Assembly (NCBI RefSeq): GCF_910594005.1
Contig: NC_057835.1
Span: forward strand, 50,058,001-50,122,000
Length of the DNA: 64,000 nt
Direction: 5' to 3'
DNA from: Cervus elaphus
Lineage: Eukaryota; Chordata; Mammalia; Artiodactyla; Cervidae
Below are positions 35,240 to 47,230 of the stretch, in pieces (the stretch's first letter is position 1; every line of letters starts with the position of its first letter). Made by a program: the position numbers and the translations under genes. The notes below the pieces were generated by a model, which saw only the letters and a program-made list of their open reading frames with translations, was not told the DNA's origin and did no database searches.

Positions 35240-35465
35240 AAATATGCCCATAAGCTTTGGAGTTTAAATCTTGGTTCTGCCATTTCCTGGACATGTGATC
35301 TTCAGCCATTTACTCAACTTTTTTGTTTCAGCTTTCTTATTTGTAAAATGAGTATAATATAATGCTTTTTCCTATGGTAGTTGTGAGGATTACATGATTT
35401 ATAATACAGGTATAATAATTAGAATACTGCTTGGCACATGATGTTCGATAATTGTAACCTGTATT
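35240..35465 (+). repeat. MIR SINE, near complete
   Basis: ctttggagtttaaatcttggttctgccatttcc, tatttgtaaaatgagtataat, gttgtgaggattacatg, ctgcttggcacatgatg follow MIR order over 225 bases. Confidence 0.85.
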
Positions 35466-35649
35466 AGTAACTGTTTACTGATGATTTATTTCTATCAATA
35501 ATATACATGTTTTAAATTAAACACTAATCAGTAAAACTCTATTTTGTTCTTAGATTTATTTTTCCCTCTGATAGCTTTCCATTGTATTTTAGACTGTATT
35601 GCCCTTTAGTCTTCAGGCCATGTCCTTGTACTGAATAATAGTCTACTGC

Positions 35650-35735
35650 TGTTAATAATACTATGTGCCAAGCACTGTTCAAAGCCCATTAATATATTAA
35701 CAATCTCATGTTGTAGGAATTATTATTAATCATGA
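35650..35735 (-). repeat. MIR SINE fragment
   Basis: actatgtgccaagcactgttcaaag...aacaatctcatgttgtagg is reversed MIR. Confidence 0.75.
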
Positions 35736-36254
35736 CTGTTACTGTGAACTTTTAAATTAATTGCCTATTCAGTTATGCAGTGTACCTCTTCATTTTAATG
35801 GAAATATTAAAGGAGAGAGTAAATAGAAGAGCTGGCTATTCCATTAGAGATTATTTGGTATATCCTTATTGTTGAGAAAAATGAAGTAGTGCTGTGACTG
35901 GGCTATCTTTATGTTCTCTGTTACCAAGCAAGTTCTTGGATACATGTTCCTGTTGTTGCTTCCTCTGATTAATGAGATGCTCTGTCCAGGAACCGTCTTG
36001 AGGTGTTGAGAGTTTGTCAGAGGGTTCTGTTTTTAGATGTTCAGATAATTGATGCCTTTTTCTCTGTGCCTTACTGATATTTTTATCTTTTGTGGCAGGA
36101 TATTGCTATTAACAAAGGTTAACGGGGTCACTTTCTCTGTAATAGTCTCAGCTAGAAGTGGTAATGTTAGATTCAACTGAAGGAATTTTTGGATGCCAGA
36201 ACTTTAAGCATCTTTGACCTAAAGGTTGTAAGTGTTCTACATGTACAGTTTTTG

Positions 36255-36546
36255 GAATATCATTTTATTTATTTTAATTTACTCTTGGCTGTGCTGGGTC
36301 TTTTTGCTGCACGGACTTTTCTCTAGTTGTGGTGAGTGGGGGTTACTCTCTAGTTGTGGTATGGGAGCTTCTCATCGCAGTGGCTTTTGTTGCAGAGTAC
36401 AGGCTTTAAGGCACGCAGGCTTCAGTAGTTGTGGCTCTCCAGCTTAGTTGCTCCATGACATGTGGGATCTTTCTGGATCAGGGATCGAACCCAGGTCTCC
36501 TACATTGGCAGGCAGATTCTTTACCACCGAACCGCCAGGGAAGCCC
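36255..36546 (-). mobile_element. CHR-2 type SINE, 220 bp before exon 2
   Basis: Reversed CHR-2 from ttttatttattttaatttactcttggctg to accgccagggaagccc. Close to the exon 2 acceptor but outside it. Confidence 0.88.
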
Positions 36547-36767
36547 ACATGGACATGTTTGACACATCTTCAAATTCCAAGAGTTTCAGGTGTGTGTTTA
36601 GACTATGTAAGATTTTTTTTTTAGGTAAGGGTAAAGGAAATGGTTTGTAAAAAATTAGGTCAGTTCTGTCAGAACTGTGGGTTCATCAGTATAGTTTTGT
36701 TTTTTCTTTGAAATAAAGGAAGTGTAAACTATAAGAGTGATATTTAAGCTTCTGTTTTTTCTTTTAG

Positions 36768-36924
36768 GTGGTATTAAAGATTATCAAACATTACCAGGAA
36801 GAAGGACAAGGAACTGAAGTGGTTCAAGGAGTGCTTTTGGGCCTTGTTGTAGAAGATCGACTTGAGATTACCAACTGCTTTCCTTTCCCTCAGCACACTG
36901 AAGATGATGCTGACTTTGATGAAG
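36768..36924 (+). CDS. EIF3H: EIF3H exon 2 (residues 45-96, plus first base of codon 97)
   Basis: Second coding exon, 157 nt. A pyrimidine-rich acceptor (ttttttcttttag) precedes GTG GTA TTA AAG. The translation runs [15 protein letters not shown] ... [21 protein letters not shown], which is the start of the MPN (Mov34/PAD-1) domain of eIF3h and looks identical to the mammalian protein as I know it. The donor is GAAG/gtaagg, leaving one base of the next codon (phase 1). The MPN domains of eIF3h and eIF3f lack the catalytic JAMM zinc site of deneddylases; the part that would hold it is not in this window. The remaining exons (most of the MPN domain and the C-terminal helical part) lie beyond position 64000. 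Confidence 0.97.
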
Positions 36925-37439
36925 GTAAGGATACTCACACAAATGGTTATTGATCCAGTGTTCACCATAACCTTTGATAATTGTTACCGGGAGCTCATCA
37001 GAATAACCTAGTTCTCAGTCTCTTGAAAAATATTCTACAGATTCTCTGAAATGAAGTTATATTATCAAAAACTTGATTGGTTTGGCCTTTAGTTGTTTGG
37101 GATTTGTGATTCTGATAATTTGGATAGGAGCTGTGCTGATGTTAACTTTCTCATTGTGAAAGCAGCTTACCAATTACAGTGTGAAGGACAGAAATCGTCG
37201 CTATGTCCCACACCCATTTCCTTCTGTAGTTTTTTGACTTACTGTTTAAGAAGAGATGAGTTGTCTACTTCAGAAAGAACATACTCCTTAAGCATTTCAG
37301 AATCTTTGTGCTGCAGGTATAATTGCTTTGTTAGCAAAGGCCAATAGTAGTTAAAAAGATCTTACCAAAGGCCAAGGTCAGCATCCTAAAGGATTTTTTA
37401 AAAGATCTAGTTGAAAATTAGGTTGTCCGAATTCTCACA

Positions 37440-38330
37440 TTCTGTCAGCACTTATTTGTTGTCTTGATGATGGCCATTCCGACAGGTGTGAGTCAGTCTC
37501 TCATTGTGGTTTTGATTTACATTTTCTTAATATTAGTGATGTTGAGCACCTCTTCATATGCTTGTTGGCTGCTTTTATGTCTTCTTTAGAAGGTGAAATG
37601 TCTTTTCAAGTCCTTTGCTAATTTCTTAGGGTTTTGTTGAAGGAGTTCTTTATATATTCTGCGTATTTACTCCTTTTTGTGGTATTATCTTTCTTTCACA
37701 CTTTTGGTGTTTCTTTGTTGCACAGAAGCTTTAATATAATTCAGCTTGTGTATTTTTGCTTTTGTTTGCTATACTTATGGTGTAATCTCCAAGAAATCAT
37801 CGCGAAGACCAGTATTACGAAGGTTCTTCCGTGTATTTTCTTCTAAGATTTATATGCTAGTGCTGTACTCTTGATTATTGTTGCTTTGTAATATGTTTTG
37901 GAATCAAGAAGTGTGAGGTCTCCAACTTTGTTTTTCTTTCTCAACATTATTTTGGCTATTTAGGGTCCTTTGAGATTCCATACAAATTTTAGATAGTTTT
38001 TTTTCCCTATTTTTGCAAGAAAAAAAAAATGCCATTGGTATTTTGATAGGGATTGTACTGAATCTGTAGATCACGTCGGGTATTATGGACAGTGTAACAG
38101 TATTAAATCTTCCAGTTCATGAATACAAGATGGATGTCTTTTCCTTTGGTTTTGTCTTTCAGCAGTGTTTTGTAATTTCCAGCTTACAAGTGTTTTGCTG
38201 CATTGGTTAAGTTTGTTCCTAAGTATATTATTCTTTTTGATGCTATGGTAAATGTTTTTTAAGTTCCTTTCATTCATTTTATTGATCACTTTTAACTTTG
38301 ATAAAATGTTAGCTCATTTGACTTCATGTC
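37440..38330 (-). repeat. L1 remnant, 3' ORF2 part
   Basis: Reversed L1 text (tgatggccattccgacaggtgtgag, agtgatgttgagcacctcttcatatgc, ttttgatagggattgtactgaatctgtagat). Stops throughout. Confidence 0.85.
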
Positions 38331-38904
38331 CTCATAGTACATTGAACGTATAGTAACACAAAGTATATTCTTACAGAGGTTGATACCTTGATATTGCAGT
38401 TTGGTCTACACATCTTATTTTAATTGAAGTAGTACTTTTAGAAACTAACCAAGGCTGTTTTATTCTAGGCATTTAAGTATTTGAATTCTTTAAAAATGTT
38501 TTTAAGTTTTTAAATTTTTTATCTTAAGCCAGCCAGAATCTCCCTGTTTCATTTGAATGGCTGTAATATTCCTATTAAATGTGTGTAAAACACAAGATTA
38601 TGGTTGAAATTTCTCTTCAGTCTATTCTGGCAGTATTTAGATATCTCTATTCCCATATTCACCACCATATCTGGAGATGCACAATTATAATTCAGTAATA
38701 ACTATTTTAGATTTGGAAGACCATGGCTTGCTAGCATACTTTCTTTGATTTATAAGTGAGCCTAAGAGTTCATTTGAAGTGACTTACTCAGTTTCCCTGT
38801 TAGTGGCACAGTTGGGAGCAGGGTCCATTCCTGAATAGTTCACATTGTCTCATGGTTTTCTCAAGTAGTTAATTTTGTTTTATAAAATCCTCAGTTTATT
38901 TGTT

Positions 38905-39162
38905 AATGAGTTCTTTTTGGCTGCACTGGGTCTTCATTGCTGTGTGTGAGCTTTCTCTAGTTACACAGAGTGGGGGACTCTGGTTGCATGGCACAGGCTG
39001 CTCATTGTGGAGGCTTCTCTTGCTGCAGAGCATGGGTTCTAGAGCACAGGCTCTGTAGTTGTGACCCCACGGCATGTGGAATCTTACCAGACCAGGGATC
39101 AAACCTGTGTTCCCTGCGTTGGCAGGCGGATTCTTAACCCCTGGACCACTAGGGAAGTCCTA
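38905..39162 (-). mobile_element. CHR-2 type SINE
   Basis: Reversed CHR-2 from gttctttttggctgcactgggtc to ggaccactagggaagtcc. Confidence 0.88.
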
Positions 39163-39944
39163 AAATTCTTAATTTGAAATATGAGCAAGAAATAATGTTT
39201 AGTGCAATTACGGTAGATGAACCAAGCAAAGATTTGATCATTGGATGCTAACTTCTCTTATGGACTTGGGATAATTGGCCCGTGTGTCTTTTCATTAACA
39301 TATGCTTTAAGAAGCTCATTTAAAAATAACACTGAAGTAACAACAGACTTCAATTTAGCATTAAATAATAAAAATATTACAGGGCATTGTTTGCTGTGTA
39401 TTAAATGTGCATTTTCTATAATCATTTACTCTGCATAGTTGAAGGTTTTATCCATTCCATTTTCCAGACGAGGAAAGCTAATTTGGAAACTAGTAGGACT
39501 TGCCATTTTTCTTATGTATGTGAAAAATCTAAGACAGTCCCCAGTATTTCTTCTTGAGTTTTAGATTCTCTCACTTAATCTGTTTATTTATCTTAATGGA
39601 CATTAGTATGCAGTCACCATTAGATTTTTATCAAACTTGATAAAAGCTAATTTTTTCCATTATAGTTCTGCATGTTTATTATTTTAAATAATGCTAAAGG
39701 CCTATTGTTTTGCTTACTGCTTTTCTGTTGTTTTATGCTTGCTAAAACTAATATTTGTTCAGGGAAGGATCTTTTGCTCTGCCTTTCACCCTAAGGAAGT
39801 AAAACACACCAAACATTTAATAATTTTAGTGATTATGTATTTTGAATCATGTTGTGTGTGTGTTTTTTTTTTTTGGTTTGTTATTGTGCCCAGTGTAAAC
39901 TAGAGATTCTGTGATCTGTGGGCCTGCTTTTGCATATGAATTTG

Positions 39945-40082
39945 TTTTTGAACTTTTTATTTTGTATTAGACTATAGCCGATTAACAATGTTGTAATAGT
40001 TTCGGGGGACAGTAAAGGGACTCAGCCATACGTATACATGTATCCATTCTCCCCCAAACTCCCCTCCCATCCAGGCTGGAAC
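39945..40082 (-). mobile_element. L1 3' end, truncated
   Basis: Reversed ruminant L1 terminal text (agccgattaacaatgttg..., ccatacgtatacatgtatcc, tcccatccaggctgg). Confidence 0.85.
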
Positions 40083-40542
40083 GCTCCGTTGGAACACTGT
40101 CATGCCCATGCACTATGTATTTTCTGTGACTGTGTTCCTGCCACAATGGCTTGGTTGAGTAGTTGTGACAGAGATCATATGGATACCTGGCCTGAAATTT
40201 TTTTTTTTACGGTCTGGTTCTTTAAGAAAAACTGACCTTTTCTTTTTTATATATCACTTTTTCTTATTATTTTCCCACTCATAAAGTTAGATAGTTCTTT
40301 TCATCATGAATTGATGGCTTTTTGTTTGTTTCTTTTAGATGTTGCCCTTGATGCTGACTCTCTGTCTAGACTGTTTGTGTGCACAATAATGAAAATGCTG
40401 GTATTATTGGGTGTTTATTTCACTGGTGCACCTGGAAATATCAGAATGGTAGTTTTTGCTTTAATTTTACTGCATTTTTCCTTTAAAAAAAAAAACCCCC
40501 ACATACTGAATTACTGATATTTGGGAGAACTGTTTGTAGATA

Positions 40543-40771
40543 ATGGACTTCCCTGATGGCTCAATGGTAAAGAATTTGCCTGCAATGCAGGAGACACAGG
40601 AAACGCTGTTTTGATCCCCGCATAGAGACGATCCCCTGGGGGAGGAAGTGGCAACCCACTTCAGTGTTCTTGCCTAAAAAATCCCATGGACAGAGGAGGC
40701 TGGCGGGTTACAGTCCGTGGGGTTGCAAAGAATCAGGCACAACTGAGTTGACTGAGCTCACAACACGCATC
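40543..40771 (+). mobile_element. Bov-tA SINE with 8-bp target duplication
   Basis: Head gacttccctgatggctcaatgg to gcacaactgagttgac; flanked by TGTAGATA at 40535-40542 and 40772-40779. Confidence 0.9.
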
Positions 40772-40779
40772 TGTAGATA

Positions 40780-43700
40780 GTAGGAAAGGAAGGCTTTTGA
40801 TTATGGTTGTAGATTTGTGACCAGGTGTTGTGGAAAGACAGTGGTATGAGGCCAGAAAACTCAGGTGGAAGTCTCGGCTTTACAGTTAGGATCTGTGTAA
40901 CTCTGAATAACTCACTTCTGAACCAGTTTTTATCTAACTGATCAAGCACGTATTAATTGCTCACTTACTGAATACTCGGAACATAGCTGAAGGAGAATTT
41001 CCTTATGAGGTTAACATTTTGGTTAGTGCTACAGTGGATTTATGTTCCAGTAAGGTGATTCAGAAAATAAGAAACTGTTGGCATGAAGTTTCACTTTTCT
41101 TTTTTTGCATATGTGATAACTCATTGAGTGGTTTAAATCTTGATACACTTTTATGTTACAGAATTTACTTTCTAGAGAGATAATGTGCTCTATTAGAGAA
41201 TATATGATTTTTTAAAAATTAAGTAGAAAAACTCATACTAAAATTCCCATTAGGGGGCACTATTATCAAGCTTAGGAGAACTAGAGACTAATTTGTTTTC
41301 TCAGACACGCAACCCGAGGCTTGCTAAAAGGGAAAAATATTTTCATCTGATAAGATTCAGATACTGTTTTATACAATCAGATTCCTTAAATATGTTATAA
41401 AGTGCAGTGAATTAAACACAGATCCAATAACTCACTGTCTTGTTTTTCAGTCAACTAAATCAATATAATATTGCAGGTGATATAAGAGGCTTACTTTGTT
41501 CCGAATCAGAGCCAAATCCATAATTTTCATATTTAGAATAGACAATTTTGAAAATTTTGCTCTTATTAAGTCAGTCACAAAGGGTGATCCTTGGCCTTCA
41601 AAAAAGTTTCTTAGAGAAATGAAGCATGAAGACTATTGTGCTACTAAAATGGAGTCAGGGGAATGAGCTGATGCCTGAGACTGTACTGACTGTAATTACT
41701 GAAGTAATTTCACACAGCGAAGCAATACGCACACACACATAGCTCTTAACCTTTCTGTTTATTTTCAGGTACTTGAAAATTATTTTCTTTTTTATTACTC
41801 AAGTTTAGTGTTAGAGCAAGAAACACTACTTAACACTGCCATACGCTATCACTTTATCATTAAGCTTCTGAAAGAAAGGCAGTAGTGTAGCCTTCAACAG
41901 ACTTTTTAAAGTCTAAAGTATAGATTGGCAAAAATGTAATTAAAATAAAATGTAATCACAGTAATTTTTCATGGCATAGGTTTTATTTTGGTATCACTGG
42001 ATTCACAGAGAGTGGGTTTGTATAGTTACGTTATTTTCCACACTTTCTACCTTGCTAAGCCGCAGTTTACATTGGAGAAAGTCTCTGCTTAATTACTTGC
42101 TTCCTGAAGTCTCACCTTCTCCTTTGCTTGCAGCCCACACGGTGAGGGCAAAATTGCTTTAAACCTAGCCAGTGGTTACTGTTTCAGCTGTGTATTGCTT
42201 TTGAGTTCAGGAAAGCACTGAGTCAGAATAGAGAAAGCTTTTCATACTTTCTCAGACCGATGGGGACATTTTGTGAAAAGACATGATGTTTACTTATTAT
42301 TTTGTATTATCTCCTATCTGTATGAACAGTCAGTGATCACTGTGATATGTTTGACAAATTTAGTTTTTTTAAAAAAATCCATTTCTTTTATTGCTTTATT
42401 TTTTCTCCCAAAGAACTTTTCTTGGTAGAAATATTGAAAATTTACGTAGACCGTATTGGAGTGTGTTTTCAAGCTTATTGGAGAAGTAGGAGCAAGTTTA
42501 CTTTGTGATCTCAAATCATTAAGTGGGGGAGGTATGATAAAAATGTTTCAGATATCTTAGAAAAAATTTCTTTTCAGCTTTTATCCAGCAAATTACATTG
42601 AGTGGGTGGTGAAAAAGATACAGATACGAAATCTAGTTACTGCTTTGAAAGATTTTAGGTGGGAGAGACAAGTGTGTAAAGAATTGTGAAATAGAATTGA
42701 TGTAAGTTTAGAATGAGGAAAGGAAAAAATGATGGCAACACTCAGATATGAGCTACTCATTCCTTTTGGGAGATGACTTTACAGTTACGCGGGAGGTAAA
42801 GTTTGAGTTTGCAGATAATTATCAGTTACATTTTAAGTAATTTTTAAGGAAGTTATGTCTTGTGAGTTTGTTTAAGTTATTCACATTTTTGGGCCCTCAT
42901 AAATAACACAAGCATCTCTATAAATAAAGAACAAACTATTTAATATATATTCAATTTGTCATCTTTATAATTCAGAGCTGATTATGTCCCTTGATAGTAT
43001 TTTTCAAATTTTGTTGCTGATTTTCTGTCAGGTAGTGAAGTTGTCTTTGACATCTAGGCTCTTCTGATACATAAAAAGATGCCTGATGGTAATTGAGTGC
43101 TTTGTTTATAGAGACTCAGGACCCTTGCTTCATTTAGCTCTATTTAAAATATTTAATAGGTTTTTAAATAGGATGCTTGATAAATCTTAAGTATTTAATA
43201 AACTATTTCATATATGTTTCATTTTCAATGACATACTGTATAGTCAGGTAACCAGAGAGAATCTGTGCTCTGAATTATGCCACAGTCGCCAGGGTACTGA
43301 TCCTTGGTGGTTATTCACGGTAGTGTTTTGAAAATGTTACATCCTTCACACTGAATGATTTATTGCTGAATATTCAGGGTAATGAACTTTAGATTATTGC
43401 CTTCTTAAATTATTTTAATCACTCATAAAGCTATGGTTTGTGATTTGAAACTAACTTAATAACCTTAACCATATTTTATATGTTTAGTTTTTTGGCTTAT
43501 TAAGGTGATTAGAATATGAGAAGTAAAATCCAGATATAAAGCCTCAATCCTGATATTTGTATGCCTTTTTCGTCCTTCCAGTTTGGGTGTCTCAAGATTT
43601 TAAAATACAAGAGTAGGAGCAAAGTCTGCTTCTTTTTAAAAGCTCGAAAAATATTTTTTGTGTTTACTTCATGTTTTAAAATTTAGGATTTTCCCCTCGC

Positions 43701-46700
43701 TTTTTAAGTGAATTGAGAAGCTTCTGTGCATGGAAGGATATACTATTGAAAATGTGGTCAAGGTAAAAGATTTTTCTGCTTTAAGAAATTAAAGCGCTTT
43801 ACACTGTACCCTCCCTTGGTCCCTGAAGCGTAAGTGCTATGGTTTGGAAAGAAGCCAAGTAAAACCTGTTCAAATTTTGTGCAGACTTAAAGTAATACTT
43901 TAAGATTTGAAAATTACAGGTGGATACAATACTTAAATAGTATTTAAAATTCCTGTTTCCCAAGTCTAAAAATGTAATCCTTAAATTACTATTCCCAGTG
44001 GTTTAAATTTTAATTAAATAAAAATAGCCTCACTTTTGAACCACAGTGACATTAGGTATAGATATTTGAATTTGTTACTAAACTTTAAGATAATAACCAT
44101 TAAAAATGAACTGTTTGGGCACTAATTAAAATGTCAAAAAGTCAAAGCTAGTGTGTAACAAAAGATCCTTGCTATTTCTGTTTGATTGAAAATTGTCCTA
44201 ATCATCACAGTTAAAGCTAGCTTTCTATCTTACCCAGGAGAAGTGTTACCTGGCTTCACTCCCCAATTCAACACGCTATCTTACCTGCAAGTTTTATAGA
44301 TTGATAGATTAATTATAGTTAGGTTTGATGTTTTGGTGCTAATACTGTGTTTTGCAAGTTGCCCTTTTAATATAGAGTGAAGTGTTCTGTTTGTTTTGTA
44401 CTGTCTCTCTAGGTGAAATTTTCATAGCTCTTGAAACTTTATCTGTTTGAGATTACTCTCCAAGACTTACCTATTATCAGTTTTAGACTGATCTATTCAT
44501 ACCTTTATTCCGTTTCAACATGAGAATTATTTGCTGCCTTTTTTTTTTTAATCAGTAATTTTTACTCAGTACATTTTAGATGCTTTCTAATATTTCTGAA
44601 AACAAAGGCAATATTTATTTTGACTTAAGTAACAATATAATGGCCTGAGTTTATAATGCAACCCTGCATCCCCCCTCTTTTCACCCTCTACATATTCACC
44701 CTTTGTTTTCTCTCATATTTAACCTGCAGACATTTTAATATACAGACAATCTTTCTTTCCTCTTTGAATGGTGAGAGGATTACAGCTATTTCCATGGTCT
44801 TTGCAGAAATGTATCTGTCTTGTTTCTGTTTTGTAGAATTGGATGGGTGAGGACCTCGAGGACATAGTTTTGGGTGGCAGGCTGCTAGTCCCACAAGCAG
44901 CACTAGTGGTTTTAAGAGTCCAGCAGCGGGGTCCTAGTGGGGGCTTTGGGCCTGGGGCACATGTCAGTGACCCCAGCAAGCAGGAAAGGCGGCCGCGGCA
45001 GTCCCCCCACAAATAGCATTTGTCCTCAGGCTACTGTAGCTTCCAGGTAGCTCTGTTCTCACTTTACCTTCTCCTTTTCTTTTCTTTCTTTATCCCTTTG
45101 TTATACATTCATCAAGTCATTGTTTCAGGGGGAACTATGTGCCAGGCATTTCCAGTGGCCATTTCGTGTCTACCCCTGCTAAGGATATTTTCTGAGGTGC
45201 TCATTATTTCAAGAACATAGCTGTTTTGAGCAGTGTTTGTGACTTGAAGCGTGGGGAGATTTGTTAGCCTGTTATGTTAGTGAAATCAGAAATTATGAAA
45301 TCAGAAATTGTGAAATTATGTTAGCACACTTGTTAGTATACTAAGTGAAGATTATGTTGCTGTTCAGCTGCAAATCTCTGGAAAGTTTTTGTGTAGTTGA
45401 AGAATGATTTAGGATTATAAATACGTGTCTGTAAATCTGCATATCTATGGATTTGCGATTCAGGGTAATTCCATTATTTTGTAAAATAACGTGGTTCCTC
45501 AAGATTTGTAAATTATCATGTTTTTCATTTTTGTATTAGAAATATTTTATATTTATTTTGGATATCCTTGGGTGGGGTTCCCAAATCTAGGTAAAACTTC
45601 CTGTTAATAATTTAATCTGTAAACAAATATACTCAGTTTTAAAAGTGTGTGAGCAAGACTTTTGCTAAGGTGAATTATTTCTCCTTAACTTAGAAATTTC
45701 TTCTTTCCCTCCTCATACCACTCTTACCACCATTCCTACTTTGAAACACAGATAAAATGAAACATTGCAAAGATTCATTATTAGAAGAGAGTGAAGGGTT
45801 ATATGAAGAGTGGTGACGTAACACCTTTATGGGTATTAGCCATTTTTTCTGGTGTATGAGTGAGGAATGGGATGGTATTAGACATACTGTGAAATGTTAA
45901 AATCACTGTAAGCGTGTCTGGGTTGCTTCCCTGCTCCTTGAGGAGATGTTTGACATGATTAACCGTGAGACTGATGTTTTGCTAGGATCCAGATTTGTGT
46001 TTGTTTCTTGTCTCCTCATCCTACAGGCAGCTAGATAAAAAATAAGTTGCAGCCAGTTCCACATGTGTGGAAATGGTGTGTGTACACATTTACCGTTACA
46101 GCTCTTGGTTGAGAAGAATTTTTGAATCATTTATATACAGATCTTGCAAACGTACTGAAATTTAGATGGAGTTCTGGTGAAGTTATGGTTTATTACTGAT
46201 TGTAATCCTGGGCCTCTGGTCTCAGTTTTCACATTTGCAGAGTGGATCACAAGAGGAACTTCTGTGATTGTTGTACACATGGGAAGCTGAAGCCTAGAGA
46301 GGCTCAAGTCTAAAATGAGTGGCTAATCCAGAACTAGAAATTCCAACCTGCTCATCTATTATGTTAATTCAGCGTAGTTTAGGAGGGTTTTCCATATTCC
46401 CAGTGTTTTGTTGAAATCGTTGTGAGTGAGGGATATAGATACATATAGTTGTGACATGTAAGCGTGATGTATTTACTTAAAGGCGACTTTTTGGTGTTAT
46501 CATTACTAGCAGCACAGCTGGGTTGTTGAATTTAACACTAGATTCAGAAAGTTTCTTAAGTCTGTGCCTGTATACGAGGTATTAAATCAAAATGAAGGGC
46601 AATTCTAACCTTTCAGATCAACAGAAAATTGGTGATAGTTGAATATATACAGTCAGCTCAGGCACTCTTAAGCCTGTTTCAGTGCTAAAAGGACCTAATT

Positions 46701-46800
46701 GAAAGTATAAATTGATCTGGTTAGGTTAAGGGAGGAAAAATACGTTCTTATTAAATGCTGTCGAATGCAGTTACAAACAATAGGTTGAATAGATGGTTTA
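40780..46800. other. Intron sequence, largely unique and AT-rich
   Basis: No exon, gene or nameable repeat apart from weak MIR-like text near 46205-46350. A GC-richer patch lies at 44845-45010 with no visible homology. Confidence 0.5.
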
Positions 46801-47230
46801 ATTTAACTTTGGAGATCAGTCTGTGACTGATGACACAGGAAGACTTTCTAGAATACGTTGCTCTGCAGATGACTTAGACAGCACTGATGAAGCCTGTCGT
46901 GTGAACTCCTTCCTGGCTGAGTACGCAGTATGCTCAGGTGGCGTGTGGTGCAGTGCTTCCACGCTGCTGTGCCCGCCATCTGCGCGAGCAGAGGGAAAGA
47001 GAAGAGTGTGGAAAGGAAGGCGATGTGTTAGTTGTAAGGAATCTGTGTGAACACTGGGTGCCACTCACGAAACGCTGAGCAGTGAGTGGTTTTTCTTTGT
47101 ACCCAGTGCAGCCAGCTGTCTGTGAACTGGAGGCTTGAAACACATTCAGCTCTCAGCTTCACCTTTTGGATATCGTGGTACCTGTGCTTGAGACCAAGTA
47201 GAAAATCCAAAGACAGTAACCATGATCTTG
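46801..47230. other. GC-richer intronic patch
   Basis: More CpG dinucleotides than its surroundings (for example 46960-46995), open frames on both strands, none recognisable and without splice signals that suggest an exon. Confidence 0.4.

Larger units (their letters stand above)
5279..36767 (+). other. EIF3H: EIF3H intron 1
   Basis: Spans from the gtgagt donor after exon 1 to the cttttag acceptor before exon 2, 31,489 nt. It contains no further exon that I can recognise. Its left half carries a 12-kb nest of LINEs (8941-20805) including a ferritin retrocopy; the right half is mostly unique AT-rich sequence with scattered repeats listed separately. Confidence 0.95.

Noticed and set aside
40330..40517. 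Candidate exon after cttttag at 40339
   Set aside because: A fair acceptor, but the frame has no similarity to eIF3h or another known protein and no donor that fits.
46816..47143. Overlapping open frames on both strands
   Set aside because: Explained by the local rise in GC content; no family match.
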